From Dipteris shenzhenensis (lineage: Eukaryota; Polypodiophyta; Polypodiopsida; Gleicheniales): a DNA stretch of 64,000 bases. Shown here piece after piece: positions 33,911 to 46,544 of this stretch. The position numbers were made by a program, and so were the translations under genes. The stretch lies in NCBI GenBank assembly GCA_047967505.1, contig CM106539.1; one strand, 5' to 3'. The notes beneath the pieces were generated by a model. It was given only the letters and a program-made list of their open reading frames with translations. It did no database searches and was not told the origin of the DNA. The stretch's first letter is position 1. Every line of letters begins with the position of its first letter.

Positions 33911-34309
33911 TCAATTCGAGTTGGCGGTAAATGAAGGCGATGAGAACACCCGTGCACCTATGCGCAAGGAGAGGAATGAAATGGACTCTAAAGTTTTGCC
34001 CATTCCATCGCTTTGAATTTGGTGTTCAAATATAAACGACGTTCTCCACATTAAAGCTAAGGCTACAACTAAATCATAGTCTCTACAATAATAATCCTTG
34101 TGGCTCAAAGCAATAAAATATGTATATTCAGAGGCTCGCAGCCATTGATCAATGACAAGCATCTTTGAGAGCAAGGCATGTTTTCCTCTAGCTGCTTCCT
34201 GAAGTAATCCGCAACCTAGTTGATTTGTGACCACAAGTTTGCAAGCATCAGTCGGCTTCTTCAATTGTTGTAACTCCAAGGCAATGTTTCGCAATCTTTT
34301 CTTTGTCAA
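33911..34309 (-). CDS. Orphan open frame of 132 codons, unknown
   Basis: The minus frame reads RLRNIALELQQLKKPTDACK, then LLQEAARGKHALLSKMLVID and WLRASEYTYFIALSHKDYYC, an amphipathic, helix-repeat-like composition that looks like real protein. Upstream on the same strand the reading is broken by stops. It may be an exon of a decayed or unannotated host gene. I recognise no family. Confidence 0.25.
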   Translation of the reverse strand: MTKKRLRNIALELQQLKKPTDACKLVVTNQLGCGLLQEAARGKHALLSKMLVIDQWLRASEYTYFIALSHKDYYCRDYDLVVALALMWRTSFIFEHQIQSDGMGKTLESISFLSLRIGARVFSSPSFTANSN

Positions 34310-35720
34310 TCAATCCACAAAGGGATTTTGAAATATGGGTCGAGAGAGTTTGAAGTGTTGTCAAAGTTGTGAGGAGAGGTTAGTAGCGCTGAAGAAAACT
34401 TCGATCAACGATGTATTGTTGTTCCTAATCAGGTGGTGGACTAAAGACACGGTTGATGTAGTAACAGGAACAACAAAGGAGGCATCTTTGCCAATATGAA
34501 GATGCTTGCAAGGAGGGACTTATACCATGGTTTTGACAACCCACAATACACAAACGGTCTTGGAAGCTATCGAAAAGATGAAAGAGGAAGGGCTAGAGAG
34601 AGTAGTTCTTAGTTTCTATCGATTTCGATCTGTGTTGCTAAGGTTTTCGCCCATCATTGGATCTCTTGATCTCCGTCGACCTTCTCAAATCTCGATGCAA
34701 CATTCCTTCAATTGATCCGTAAATTTTTTTATCACTTCATCCATCAATTGTTACTACTTGAACATTATCTCTCTTTGTCTTTTTGCATTGTACGTAGAGA
34801 ATTTCCCCTTTCGATCGTTTGTTTGCCTTTGTTTTGGCTAGATTTCTTTCATCCCTCTTGCTTTTACGTACATTCTCCTTGTCTTCAGAAAGCACTGCAG
34901 AAGGTATTGCTCCATTCATTTTGATTCCTTAGTTGTTTGTTTGCTTGTTCTACAATTTGTGTGGAATTGCATTTTGCAGGGCCTCAGTGGGATCCCCACC
35001 TTGTTTCAAATGGCTATTAAATGTGGTTAAGATGAGTGAAGCATCTTGTGGATTTGCTTCTTGGAATGGCAGTAGTCACTGCCTCTGTCTTTAGTGCTCT
35101 ACCTCAGCTTTCACTCCCTAGGCTCTTTTATCTTCCTCGCTTGCATTCCTGGTGGTAGTCTCACTCAAGAATGCATGCTGATGCATTGTTGGCAAAAGCT
35201 GACAATTCGTGTGGACTTCTTTGCAAAAAATTGTGTTATTTCTTCGCTTCATACCTTCTTGGGTATTATACTATTTTGGCACAGTTCTTTGGAGATGAAG
35301 ATGATGATTCAAACAACGTAGTCTTATCTTAATCTACCACAATCTTATTGAAGATGGCATTAAATGGCGTTGTTTTGTCTTCATGTACTGGTGGAATCTC
35401 TAAAGGCTATTTAAAATCAATGCCTTTCTTCATGGTTTTGTTCATTCACATCATTAATATTTGCTATTCATAGATTTTGCAAATCTTCTATCTTTGATTC
35501 CACTTTGGAGCTCTAGGAAGCTTTGCTATGATAAATAAGTGAACATTGGCTTGTTTGGGATTAAGAGATGATGCACATGAAACCTTTAATAGATGGATAT
35601 GGGAAGATTCTATATTTTGTTCGTCGACTAAACAGGTGTGCCCGAACATGATTAGGGATATCTAGGGGCAAGGTACCCATATGAGGACCTGTGGGTTATA
35701 AAAAGGGGGGTTGCTTCTTT
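34310..35720. other. No gene recognised
   Basis: Short open frames only; TC-rich stretches at 34600-34920. Nothing diagnostic. Confidence 0.45.
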
Positions 35721-35726
35721 GTTTGA

Positions 35727-36250
35727 AGGTTCTCCTCTTCTCCTTTTTGCATTCGGATCTTCATATAATTGTGTTTGAGTTGCTTTGAGGATGATCATTA
35801 GGTTCTTTCTATAACAACCAAACTTATGAGCTTTTGGACTTCAGTATCCATAAATTATCTTGATTTTTCATTGTCAATTCCATTTTGACTTACAACATTT
35901 TCTTATCTACACATTCCTACTGTCATGCACCTCGATTTGCATTATTTCCTATTTGCATAGAACAAGAGTGTTGGAGTTTAGTCATTTGTAAGTTTCTCCT
36001 CTTCTGTATACCCATTCGGATCTTCACATAGCTGTACTTTATCTTACAAAGGGTGTTTGAGTTGCTTGAGGGCAATCGTTAGGTTCCTTCTATGATAGCT
36101 AAGCTTAATGAGTCCATAAACTATATGTCCTCTTCATTGTCACTTCCTTTTCAACTTACAGCTTTTTCTTATATACTCGCTTTCTTTTGCACATTCCTAC
36201 TATCTTGCAATTTGCAATATCTCCTATTTGCATAGAACAAGAGTTCTACT
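35727..36250. repeat. Diverged tandem duplication, unit about 265 bp
   Basis: Segments 35727-35972 and 35992-36250 share CTCCTCTTCT, ATTCGGATCTTCA-ATA, GTTTGAGTTGCTT, TAGGTTC-TTCTAT, CACATTCCTACT and TCCTATTTGCATAGAACAAG in the same order. Confidence 0.8.
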
Positions 36251-36259
36251 TGATGTGGA

Positions 36260-38340
36260 TTTCTTTTCATTTATGAAGCAATGGTCTTCGATAGATTTGG
36301 TATGATAACAGTAGGCATGTTGTGCTTATTATATCTCTTAGTCAATAGGCGGGTGACTTTCATCAGTACTTTGGTTAAGAAATTTAATGTGGATACCTAG
36401 TTTCATTAAGCATGACAATCGAAATATAAGAGGTGATGAGTGTGAAATAGCAATGGATTTCCTGAGGTATCTTGTGCATTTCATTTCGGGTTACTACACA
36501 CAATTATAGTTACGGCATAAGGGATTTCTATCTACACAAATTTTCTACATTCTACTTTGTAGAAAATCAGGTCTAATGATCTATTGCATTTGGTTTTGAA
36601 TTTTGCAATCAAATGAAGTTATGGCATAAGGAAATGTATGTTTCTTATGCATGTGCTCTATTATTATGTGTACATTTAATCGATCAAGAAGCACAATCGT
36701 CTCTTGCTGCTGCTCACCATGCGAAAGCGATCCTTCTTGATGATTATTCACATTTTATATAGCTTTCATTCTTTTGTAGTATGCATAGAAGAGGGTTGCA
36801 CATTTCCTAGTTGATTTTTATTCTTTTTATGATATTGTCATGGTTTACATAATGTCAAACATTGCTGATAGACACAACCATAGATTATATCAGAATTGTT
36901 GACTTGATATAATCTTTGCATTCTAAAATTTGAAGCTTCAATAAATAAATAAATAAACATATATATATAGTAAGGGAAGATAATTAAACATCATCGTAAA
37001 CTTCAAAATAATTTCAAAACCTATTAAACTAAACATCCCTATTATTAGCAGACGGGCCTTTAGTTGATGATTTGATCTCACTGTGAGTGCGCTCTCCTTG
37101 AAAATTTTGCTATTCCTTTTTTTTATGTCATGTCTTCAATTCCTTGAAATTAAAATCTAATTCCTCCACAGCTCACTTTTTGGAGTAGCCAGAGGTTTGA
37201 TTATGTTAAGGTTGCTGAGAAACTCAAGACCTTCGGTGAGTCACAATTTGTTCTTTGAAATAATGGGAGGAAGAGGAACACTATGCCAATCTCTTTCAAC
37301 ATGTTGGATGTGACAATAATTTCCCCTTTGAAGGATCCATCCCTCTCAAGTTACCTCTCAAAGGTTTTCCTAACCCATTATCAACAAATTGGATATGGAA
37401 ACTAGGCATGCCATCCTTTAAGATGCTTCATTGGGCATATTTTTTTGTGTTACTTTAATTTCTCTCCTTACTTCCATAGTTCTTATGTGTAATCTATCCC
37501 TATCATTTATAGGTCAATGGTACTCTCACAATTGTAGGCATAAATTCCATCTTGTATGAGCCAATCTATAGTGTATGCAAGGAAAGCAAATATCCAGGTA
37601 GTTGGACAAGGTGTTTTGCATGGTTTGCAATACCCAAGTTGAAAGACCTTATCATCACAACTTTGTAAGGGGTATAGATAGAGGTCATTCTGAAAGACAC
37701 ATTGGTTGACAAAGTTCTTCAACTTCCATCACAAGAAAATACATAATTCTTGGCATCTCAGCTTTGCAGCTCAAAGTTGGAAGGGAAGTTCCTCACAAAT
37801 ATGTATGGAGACTAGATTTATTCCAACCAAGACCAAAAAGCTTTAGGAAAAATACCAAAATATGAGATTTTAGTAATCGTGTGAGAAATACATGTTGCTT
37901 ACCAACCTATTTGTAGCATTTTGTACTTAGCAGTGGATTTTACATTGTAGTTCAAAGAGCTTTACCTATTTAAAAAGACAACTTTATTGTATTAAATTGG
38001 AGCATCTCTTATTACCACAATACTGTAGGGTTTTATAACAGTGAGCTCCTTTTATAAATCTTTATCCTCTTTAATTGTGCTGCCATTGTTCATTTGCAAA
38101 ATTTACTTTTCATTATTCAAATGATATTTCAGAACCAATTGTATAAATATGAGGATATGTTGCTGTAGTATGTTCTTAGAAAGAATGCTAATTGACTGAC
38201 AATTGCAAGAAAACTCACTAACTTCTGCAGTTGCTATATCTTGAAACTGTACATATCTTTTTCTTCAAGCTGATTTAATAGTTTCCTATAATTTGTTCAA
38301 CCTTCAACATAATAGCAGAATATGTTCTTAAATTTTGCTT
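36260..38340. other. AT-rich sequence, no assigned gene
   Basis: A short coding-like piece (LTFWSSQRFDYVKVAEKLKT) lies near 37170-37230 and could belong to an older element. The rest holds only short frames. Confidence 0.3.
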
Positions 38341-38356
38341 GTGAAAGCCTTCACTG

Positions 38357-40030
38357 ATGGTCCACAATGTAATAAATGTAGAACAAGTCATAGATTACCA
38401 AGCACAAGCAACTGTCACTCCTTGTGAAAATCAAAGACCCTTGGGATTATTTCAAGGTAAACATAATGAGGAGTTAAACTTCCCAACATTCTACTTTGGG
38501 TTTGAAAGATTTGTTGGAAACTTGAAACTCACTTACTTAGATATTGTAAACTTGAAACTCACTTACTTAGATTTGTTGGAAACTTGAAACTCACTTACTT
38601 AGATATTGTAAAATGGGAAATAATGCATAAATCTCTAAAATTTTCCCAATCTTTTCTTCAAATCAATAAAGCTATTGATACAACAAGTTATGCTAGCTAT
38701 ATGGGTACGCTTAAGAAAAGGCATGTTGCAAAATAGAACATTGACTACTAAGGATGTGAAAATGAAACAAACATTGGAAAAATACTCAAACCAAGGATAG
38801 GGTACAGAGACTTCCACAATTTGAGGACCTCTATAAACCACAAGGAGAAGTTATGAAAATATTATTTGGGCATGATGTAACAATTAGTCCCACCAACATT
38901 TGTTGTCACTTTCTCTTGTGCAGAAAGAATGGTGGGAGACACTATGCACATGTCTTCGAGAAACATACAACATTTCTAATGACCAAGAATACACAACAAC
39001 ACAAACTTTGACAATTAATAAGGAAAAATCCAGTAGTTTGTGCAAGATATTACATTCATAAGCTTCAAAACATGTTGTCTTTTATTTTAAAGATGATACT
39101 ATAATAGGGGGTGTGATTGATTACTTTTTTGTCACAGAGCTCCAAAGTAGAGGATGTCAACATGAGCATGGGTTTATGTGGGTAAAGAATCCACCTATAT
39201 ACAATAAAAAACACATTCCTACATGCTCAACGAATGAGTGCACAATCGCTTCCTTTATACACTCTCATTACCTTGCATAGAACAAAATGGGAATTTCAAT
39301 TCATTAATAACAACGAGAAACAAAATCGTGCTTTCATACTTGAAACGAAAGCACAACTAAAACCCTTCACAATGAATCAACAAACGTAGCATACAAGAAT
39401 CATTGACAAGTACGCAAATTGTCAAAACATGGAAGATATATGTCTTGCCAAATTCCCTGCATATAACCACAAGAACAACACAATTTGAAAAAGGAAGAAA
39501 GCAAAAGTACTTAGATTTGTGAAATCCAACAAAGTAAAAGAGCCAAAAAATTATTATCATGAGCAAATGCTTCTCTATAGCCCATTTGCACATGATGAAA
39601 ATGAGGAATTTATAAAACATAGGATAATGGAAAAAGATTGCAAAGGAAAACAAATATTAACAAATATAATTATGATTACAATATGTCGCAACAAGACCCT
39701 TATGAACTAAACAATAACAGTGAGCAAGATGAAATACACAATGACATTCCTCAAACAATGGAAAACAAAGATGAGAACAAGATGATATTGCACTTGATAT
39801 GCCATCAATGCATAAAGAAACAAAAAATCAAAATTTTGTTATATTCATTAAGAAACACAGTCTTCTCCCTAACGATCAATACTTTACACAATTACAATCT
39901 CTAAGTGAAGAACAAAGATGATTATTTGATGACAACATGTTATGTAAAAGGATTGAACGATTAGAAAAAATACACCTTTTCTCATTGGTGGTGATGGGAT
40001 GGGGAAAACATTAGGAAAAAAGGGAACTCG
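38357..40030 (+). mobile_element. Decayed Helitron Rep/helicase gene
   Basis: Pieces in order match the Helitron transposase layout. ENQRPLGLFQGKHNEELNFP (near 38418-38477) resembles the Helitron-like N-terminal block. PTFVVTFSCAE (about 38893-38925) resembles the PTxFxTFSxAE segment. DYFFVTELQSRGCQHEHGF (39119-39175) is the Rep HUH motif region, with H-E-H at 39161-39169 in the expected RGxxHxHG context. KEPKNYYHEQMLLYSPF (near 39540-39590) is the block linking Rep to helicase. LIGGDGMGKT (39981-40010) is the PIF1-type Walker A motif. Many stops and frameshifts separate them and the remaining helicase motifs are missing. Helitrons transpose by rolling-circle replication. I could not locate the TC and CTRR ends. 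Confidence 0.8.
38519..38604. repeat. Three tandem 24-bp repeats inside the Helitron gene
   Basis: AACTTGAAACTCACTTACTTAGAT occurs at 38519-38542, 38549-38572 and 38581-38604, separated by ATTGTA- and TTGTTGGA-type spacers. It inserts repeated codons after the first Helitron block. Confidence 0.95.
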
Positions 40031-40270
40031 TTTTGGGGCCTTTTAGCCAAAATGAAAAATCCCTCTCCACAAAGCACAAGAGTGCCGACATATCATTGGG
40101 AAATTTTTAAAAAACTAGCATAATTTGATCAAATTAGAGAAACAAACAATACTTTATGGATATACAACTACAAATAATAAATGAAATGATCCTTTTTGGA
40201 TCTTAACAAGATTTTAAATCTAACAATGTCATCTTTGAAAAAGATCAAGGACTTAAATGTGGTTTCCCAC

Positions 40271-40640
40271 CTAAACTAGTTTTCTCGCTTGCATTTTGCC
40301 CATTGGCATGTTCAATCGTCTTTGATGAATCAAAGATTCAAATGTGCTTTCTCTCCTAAATTGGTTTTCCCACTTGCATTTGACTTATTGACATGTCTAT
40401 CAACTCTCTTTCATGAGTCAAGGATTCTCTCGCTTTCCCTCCTAGACTAGTTCTTCCGCTTGCGTTTCACCCATTTCGAAGTTTAGCTCTCTTTCATGAG
40501 TGAGTCATGGCAAAAATTTAGAGTACAACTAATGACATCATGTACTCCTGTGCAGATGAAGTCAGAGGCTAATGATGTGAAGGGTCCTCATATGCAGATG
40601 CAGTCGGAGGCTACTCATGTGATAGGTCCTTAGAAGCTGG
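40271..40640. repeat. Two short tandem arrays (about 85-bp and 42-bp units)
   Basis: The units starting near 40271, 40357 and 40441 share CCTA-A-T-GTT-T-CC-CTTGC-TTT, a CATGT segment and CTTTCATGAGTCA. The second array at about 40554-40634 has two copies of GCAGATG-AGTC-GAGGCTA followed by GGTCCT. Confidence 0.7.
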
Positions 40641-40649
40641 GTGCTCATG

Positions 40650-42430
40650 AGGTAGAGGCTGCAAATGATACAACACAATCGGCTCACCTCTAAGCGGCTG
40701 ATCCTCATGTACTGGTTGATCATCATGTGTTCATGGATATTGGTCCTAGTGGAAAAGCTACTCCTCTACATTGGGACTCTCCTCAACTGGAATGGTTTCC
40801 TACTTCTTTACAACACTTGTGGTCCCAACTATGATAGCAAGCTCTCTCACTCCATAAACACTATCTAGACTCCCACTTTGAAGACCAAGCTAGTTTTGGT
40901 ACGCATATTGTAAGGAAGTTCTTGTATGATATAGTATGGCATGTTCTATATTGTAGGGCAAATGTACTAGATTTTTTATTTTTTAGTGTTTTGTGTTAGT
41001 GCATTGTTAGGGGTGAATTTTATTTTAAAAAAGAAGTGTGCTTTAAGCGTGTCCTTCTTCCTCTAAATGTGTACAAATAATTATCAAGCATACCTAAAAC
41101 TCCCTTTGTTGCTTTAAATCAATTCGGCACTTGTTGTGTTTACTTGCCACCTCCTCCCTATTATCATATCTCAAGGTTAGTTGTTGCCCCTTTCTTCAAC
41201 CTACACAACCCCTCTACTCATCCTTCTCTTCCAAGCTACAATGATGCCCATGGAAAAGCACGAATTTACATGCCTTGGTGATTCAATCACTCATTAGCTT
41301 GTTCTTTCCTTAATTTTACTATTAAAGATTGTTCATATGATTGGCTCAAATGCAAATCAAGAACATGAGTGTCAATTTTGAACCATGACAACGTACAAGA
41401 AAATGTAGCTTATCCTCTACAAAAGGAGAACAATAAAGTTATCACGTATACCTTCTCACCTTTCAACACCAATGTTCTAAGATCATAATTGGTGTGTGCA
41501 ACTAAGACTAGCTTCATCCAGCAAGTGATTGAAAACAACATGAGGAGGAGGCCTGATAGTAGAGCTGAGTGTACCCTGGAATTGGAAGAAGAATGACTTC
41601 AATATTAAAGTTTACAATAGAATATTCGATCCCAAGAGTAAGTAGGAAGATAAAAGAAAAAACAAATGTACACACGACACAAAATATCTTTTGTATGAAA
41701 GGTGTCAAGATTTAAATCATTGGTTTGAGTAGCCATTGTCCTAAGATAGGAAGTAAATGTCTGCTTGATAAGTAGAGCTTCATTACAACTCCTCGACACA
41801 AGATTAGAATAGCATACAAACATCTAGAAGGACCAGTTATCACCCAAAATGAGACCAAAAAGGTCCCAAGCGGGTTAATAAAGGCACCGATATGTCCATG
41901 ATAAAATTATTATCCCAGGACAGAAGGAATGGTAAGAGGAACAAAGGTCGAACAATCCACATGGCCTTATAGATTGTAGAGTTAAGACTCTAAGTCATGA
42001 ATCATTATCGAATATGTTCTATAATTTCAATCTGGTGAATGATTTCAACTTTTGAGCTTTCCATTTCACATTGAATTTTCTGTCCATTTATGATGTATAT
42101 ACATTAATAGTCACTATGGTGGAATTGCTTGATTGTTGATGGTGATTAATCATTGAATTCTATGGCCCATACTTAGAGTAGATAGTCTTTCTCTTGTATC
42201 TCCCTACCCTCCCTCTTTTTTTTGGGGGGAAAAAAGCATTTACAAAGTCAATGTACCATATGTATCTTTTTTTTTTTCCACATGGTGCAATGTGCTAATA
42301 CTTATGCCATGCATATCGCACCTAATGTATGGTACCACTTTGTTGAAGCCTACATGTGATAAGTAGTTAATTATTGGCACCCCACCCTTTATGACAATAT
42401 GGGCCCATTTCCAACCTTAGCTTAAAGTAA
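40650..42430. other. No gene assigned
   Basis: A weak coding-like frame near 40700-40900 includes ATPLHWDSPQLEWFPTSLQH but has stops and no family. The rest is AT-rich with short frames. Confidence 0.3.
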
Positions 42431-42439
42431 CAAATATGT

Positions 42440-43090
42440 GTTTGTCCTAGCAGATTATGTGGCTCATTGGGTAATAGTGAAATCATTAAAAAGATAAACA
42501 ACATCTAAAATAGCTCAATTTCTCATTCATTTTTTGATTCCACCTCATGGTTTCCCACAAAACCTATTCTCCAATCAAGGAAGCACCTTCACAAGTTTGA
42601 AATATTGTGAATATTGAGAATTGTGTCATAGATAAAATGTGAAGCAACAATTCACAATCCCACATCATCCCAACTTCAATGGCCTTACTAAAAAATTAAA
42701 TAGAATAATAAAATTGATGTTGCAAAGTACATTCATCCTAGTCATTCAAACTTGAATCTTCATTTACCTTATGTGGTAGCTATATACAATACCACATTAC
42801 ATGCCCCTTTGAAGCTCTTCATGAATTACCTTTCAAGTTCCTAACTGTGGTTGGTTTGATTGATAGACAAAAGATCGAACATAGAGGCATTCCACAATGG
42901 ATGGATTAAGACATCAACTAGTCTCCTCCTAGCTAGGAGACCTTGTGATGGTATGATTATCAATGTGAAAGAAGAAGTGGCTGAGAAATTCCTAGCACAT
43001 TGGGGTGGGCCTTACCAAGCCATCATATATGTGGGAAGGACAACATTTGCACGTGAATGATGTGCTAGTTTTGGTCAAAGGAAGACAAAC
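42440..43090 (+). pseudogene. Decayed Ty3/Gypsy integrase and C-terminal domain
   Basis: Shifting plus-strand frames read DYVAHWVIVKSLKK, PPHGFPQNLFSNQGSTF (the second catalytic Asp is Asn), HHPNFNGLTKKLNRIIKLML (the catalytic Glu is Lys), then the later block GDLVM and EKFLAHWGGPYQAIIYVGR of the C-terminal domain. Substitution of two catalytic residues plus many stops shows long inactivity. It is more diverged than the copy at 1741-2459. Confidence 0.75.
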
Positions 43091-43899
43091 ACTGCATCAC
43101 ATGTTTCCCTCATTTCTTTCATGCTTGCATAGTACAATTTGCAAGGGGTGACGAATGTTAGGAAATGTCAAAGCTCCTACCATGTAATGTTGATTGGTCT
43201 ACCACATGCATCTATTAGGCCAGCTACTTGAGCTGGCTAACCTTAGCCAAAGATCCATTGTAATCACATTCACTTAAGTGGAAAATGTTGAGAAGCATTT
43301 TGGATGTCTTGATCTAATCTTAGTTCTTGTCGTGTTTGCCCTCTTTCTCTATGGTTATAGCAATCCTAACCTTTTCACATCTAGTAAAGTCCCTCTTAAA
43401 CTACTTAATGAATTTAATATTTTTCAAGATTTGGGGGACGTCGTTAGCCCCTTTAAATATTTGCTTTGATGACATTAGTGACAAAAAGGATGCAAAGTTA
43501 ATGCCTAATTGAACTAGTGGAAATCCTACTTTAAGGATGATTCTTCTAATGATATTCAAAGGTCCACATCAACTCAAAGCTATACATGGGTGCTCGTTTG
43601 AGAACTTTTTAAAAAGAACCATTGGTAGACCTTATAACAGGAATTTAAGCCATAGAGAGCCTCAAAAAGTTTGTAATAGTTTTGAATTATCACTCCAAGG
43701 ATTCCCCACGATACCCACCTTACATGCACTAATATACTCATCAAATGCATGTGGTGAGTAACAATGTCAGAGGTACTGGTCGATAAAATCACAAATATAA
43801 TATGGCCATTGTTACTCATCCCATCTGACATAAATGTGCCATGCCTCACAAAGGTGTGTTCTTGCATTGAAGGCACAACCTATTAATCATTTCGATTGG

Positions 43900-44400
43900 A
43901 CCATGTCAAGATAAATCCTAAGTTTGACCAGTGCAAAAAATGATACATTGTCTTAAGTAAAATGCTTTGGTGATAAGCACATAATTTAAACTTATACGAC
44001 TTTCCTAAGATGATGATCAACAGCAACATGTAAGTGCAAAACCAAAAATCCCAATAGAACTACAGCTTCTAACCATAGTATCATACAAAATAGGTTGAGA
44101 TGAGTCGTAACCTATATGCTAGTTTTGTAATCTCACAATGCAGCAAGTAATTTTACTTCCCAATCTTTGCGATTTGAGCTAACAGTTTTTAGTAAGGCCT
44201 AATTTGAGAGTTTTGTTGATGGACTTAGCTTGGCCGTTACATTGTGGATAGTATGTTGTAGTCACTGAGTGTACCACCATAAAAAAATTAGTTAACAACT
44301 CAAATACTTCATTCATAAAATGAGTACCTTAATCACTAACTTAGTCGGGCATCCATATCTACATATAATACTTCAAAATGGAGAACTCATAACAAAGTAG
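43900..44400 (-). pseudogene. Second decayed gypsy integrase, opposite strand
   Basis: On the minus strand, a D-x-GTHF block reads THFMNEVFELLTNFFMVVHS, followed by YYPQCNGQAKSINKTLKLGL. These match the integrase DxGTHF and YHPQxNGQxExxNK motifs, with the catalytic Glu position occupied by Lys. Stops and frameshifts follow. Parts of 43580-43900 on the same strand look protein-like but are not assignable. Confidence 0.7.
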
Positions 44401-45029
44401 AAGCATGTGGGATTTAAAGGTAACTCAAATAGTTTTATTAGATGAATAGATGAACAATATCTAAGAAATAAACATGAACTAATTGAGATTTGCATGATGT
44501 ATTTCCGCCTTCAGCTTTTGCTCTCGTAGGTTTTGTTCATACTTAATAGAAGTCTTTAATGATTGTAATAATCTTAGTGTGCTTGTTTCCTCAAAGGTTC
44601 CATTTTTTTAATGTACCTAGTTAGGAGGTAGGGGGTGTTATTATACCATTCTATATCGGGGGCCGAGTTCTAGGATGTTGGTGCATTCCTTAGAACTTTG
44701 ACTTGGTGCATTCCCTAGAACTATGACTTGGTAATGCATCCATGCTTAGACATGAGCCTCAGTGCTTCTCAAACTCATGAAGCTCAAAGCAGATGATGCA
44801 ATCCTTAAGAACCTTCAAGCTCTTATAGTCATTGAAGCATTGGAAGCTCTTACAAGTGTAAGGAGTCTAGAGGATATGTCTTCATTGGGTGGGATGGTCT
44901 AGAGGCAATATAACAAGGGTAGGTCTTGGAAAAGTTGGCAAGAGTCTTGGCAAATCATTGCCAACAAGTTAGCCAAGGCTCTCAACCATATTAAATAATC
45001 AATTGATCGCTAATCATCTGGGCAATTTT
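44400..45029. other. Left flank of the Gag-only LTR element
   Basis: There is no gene. A 28-bp tandem duplication (TTGGTGCATTCC-TAGAACT) lies at about 44684-44739. Confidence 0.4.
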
Positions 45030-45318
45030 TGTTGGTAAACTGAAAGGAAAGCATGGAGTGAACACAAACTGAGACTTATTGCTTATGGAATGAAGAAAGG
45101 TGAGGTCCTTAAGTAGGCACCTCTTACATGATCACTGACATCACTGATGACCTCAAAGCTCCACTATCATCTCCTCAATCTGCTCCTAGATTCTCTCAAT
45201 CATCCTATGTGGCTTCTACCACCACCTAACAGTGCTTATGGGCACCTAACTGTGCCTCTAGCACACACACATAGAAACCAAGGTGTGCCTGGGGCATACA
45301 CCTTGAGATATCCCAACA
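45030..45318 (-). repeat. 3' LTR of the Gag-only copia element
   Basis: 289 bp with TGTTGG at one end and CCCAACA at the other. It is the 3' LTR because the element reads on the minus strand. About 97-98% identical to 47413-47701 by eye. Confidence 0.95.
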
Positions 45319-45330
45319 TACCCCCCCTCA
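45319..45330 (-). other. Polypurine tract
   Basis: On the minus strand it reads TGAGGGGGGGTA immediately before the 3' LTR, the position where plus-strand DNA synthesis is primed. Confidence 0.9.
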
Positions 45331-45699
45331 AGGGAATGCCTCAGGCTATGTCAAGGATACATCTAGCACAAGGTGTCACATGCCATCTCATGGTGGTCAT
45401 GGATCTATCAATGGCTAGGATCTCAAGCTAGCAAGGGTTCGGTTCCCATGGGTGTAAGGTAAACAAAAGGGATACAAAAAAGACCTTCCAATGGTTATCT
45501 CCCCTGCATGTACATGCACACAATGTCTGCAGGAGGTACCATGGAGCAAAAGACATACACATGGCCTACATCATATGGTGACCAGAGGTGTTTACAAAAC
45601 ACACAATAGTTTATTTCATTCATTTTGGAGGACTATCCAGGCTGAGTACCTTGACTCAACATAAAAAAGAGAGATCTGAAGCATATATGGAGACGATTT

Positions 45700-46539
45700 A
45701 AAAAGCATAATCTTCAAAGGATGCCTCATCTTGTGGAGGCACATCAACTGAAAGTAGATTGGCAGTTTTTGACTTTGAAGTTGCTTCCTTTTTTGCTCTA
45801 CAAAACTTTTCATGATGATTGTTTTTGCCACAGTGTTTGCATGGATTGATCTTGAAGCATTCTTTTGAGAGGTGATTAGTCTTCCCACAATGATTGCAAG
45901 GTGAAAACTTGCCCTTCTGGATTTTTATGGCATAGGCTGTGTCATTGCCTTTCTGGAGTTCCATGTGCCTTTCTTCTTCTGGAAGAGTAGAGATAAGACC
46001 TTCAAGATTAGGATTAGGAAGATTTTTCAAAGTGGTAACAACATGATCATAATCTTCAGGCATACTCTTGAGAACACTGCCATTGCATCATTTGTAGTGA
46101 TAGGAGAGTTGATAGAAGCAAGTTGAGTCATGAGACTCCGCATGTAATTGACATGGGCAGCCAAAGGAGTGCCACTAATCGTCTTCAATTCAAAGAAAGC
46201 AATCTTAAGTGACAATTTTGAGATGTGAGAGCTAGCACCAAAAATAATGTCAAGTTTCTGCCAAGCTTCCGAAGGAGACTCCAAGTTAGAGATGTGATGA
46301 ATATAGTCATCTCCTAAGGCAAGAGCAATGATGCCATAGGCTTTTTCCTCTCTAGTAGGATCTCTTGCCGGGTGTGTCAAAGCTAAGGATTCTCCAGCAT
46401 TGGAGGCTGTTGAAGAAGAAGTTGAAGCCAGTTTGACAAGCCCCCAGAGGTTTTCCCTCATCAATGGAAACTTAACCTTCATCTGCCATGTGTGAAAGCC
46501 CTTACCATTGAACTTATCCATATTCAAGATGGTAGCCAT
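45700..46539 (-). pseudogene. Copia Gag with two CCHC zinc knuckles, one frameshift
   Basis: The reading starts at ATG 46537-46539 (MATILNMDKFNGKGFHTWQM), the FxGxNFxxWxxxM start of plant copia Gag (DUF4219/UBN2 region). It continues with PTREEKAYGIIALALGDDYI and AHVNYMRSLMTQLASINSPI. A frameshift at about 46065-46075 moves the rest to another frame, which reads MPEDYDHVVTTLKNLPNPNL and two knuckles, CNHCGKTNHLSKEC and CKHCGKNNHHEKFC, both CX2CX4HX4C. The stop lies near 45698. Gag packages element RNA into virus-like particles. No protease D(T/S)G motif follows. Confidence 0.88.
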
Positions 46540-46544
46540 GAGAG

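Noticed and set aside
43580-43876. Possible copia reverse transcriptase (ALYGL-like) on the minus strand
   Set aside because: Only a five-residue match in a frame that otherwise does not follow RT; adjacent sequence is gypsy integrase.
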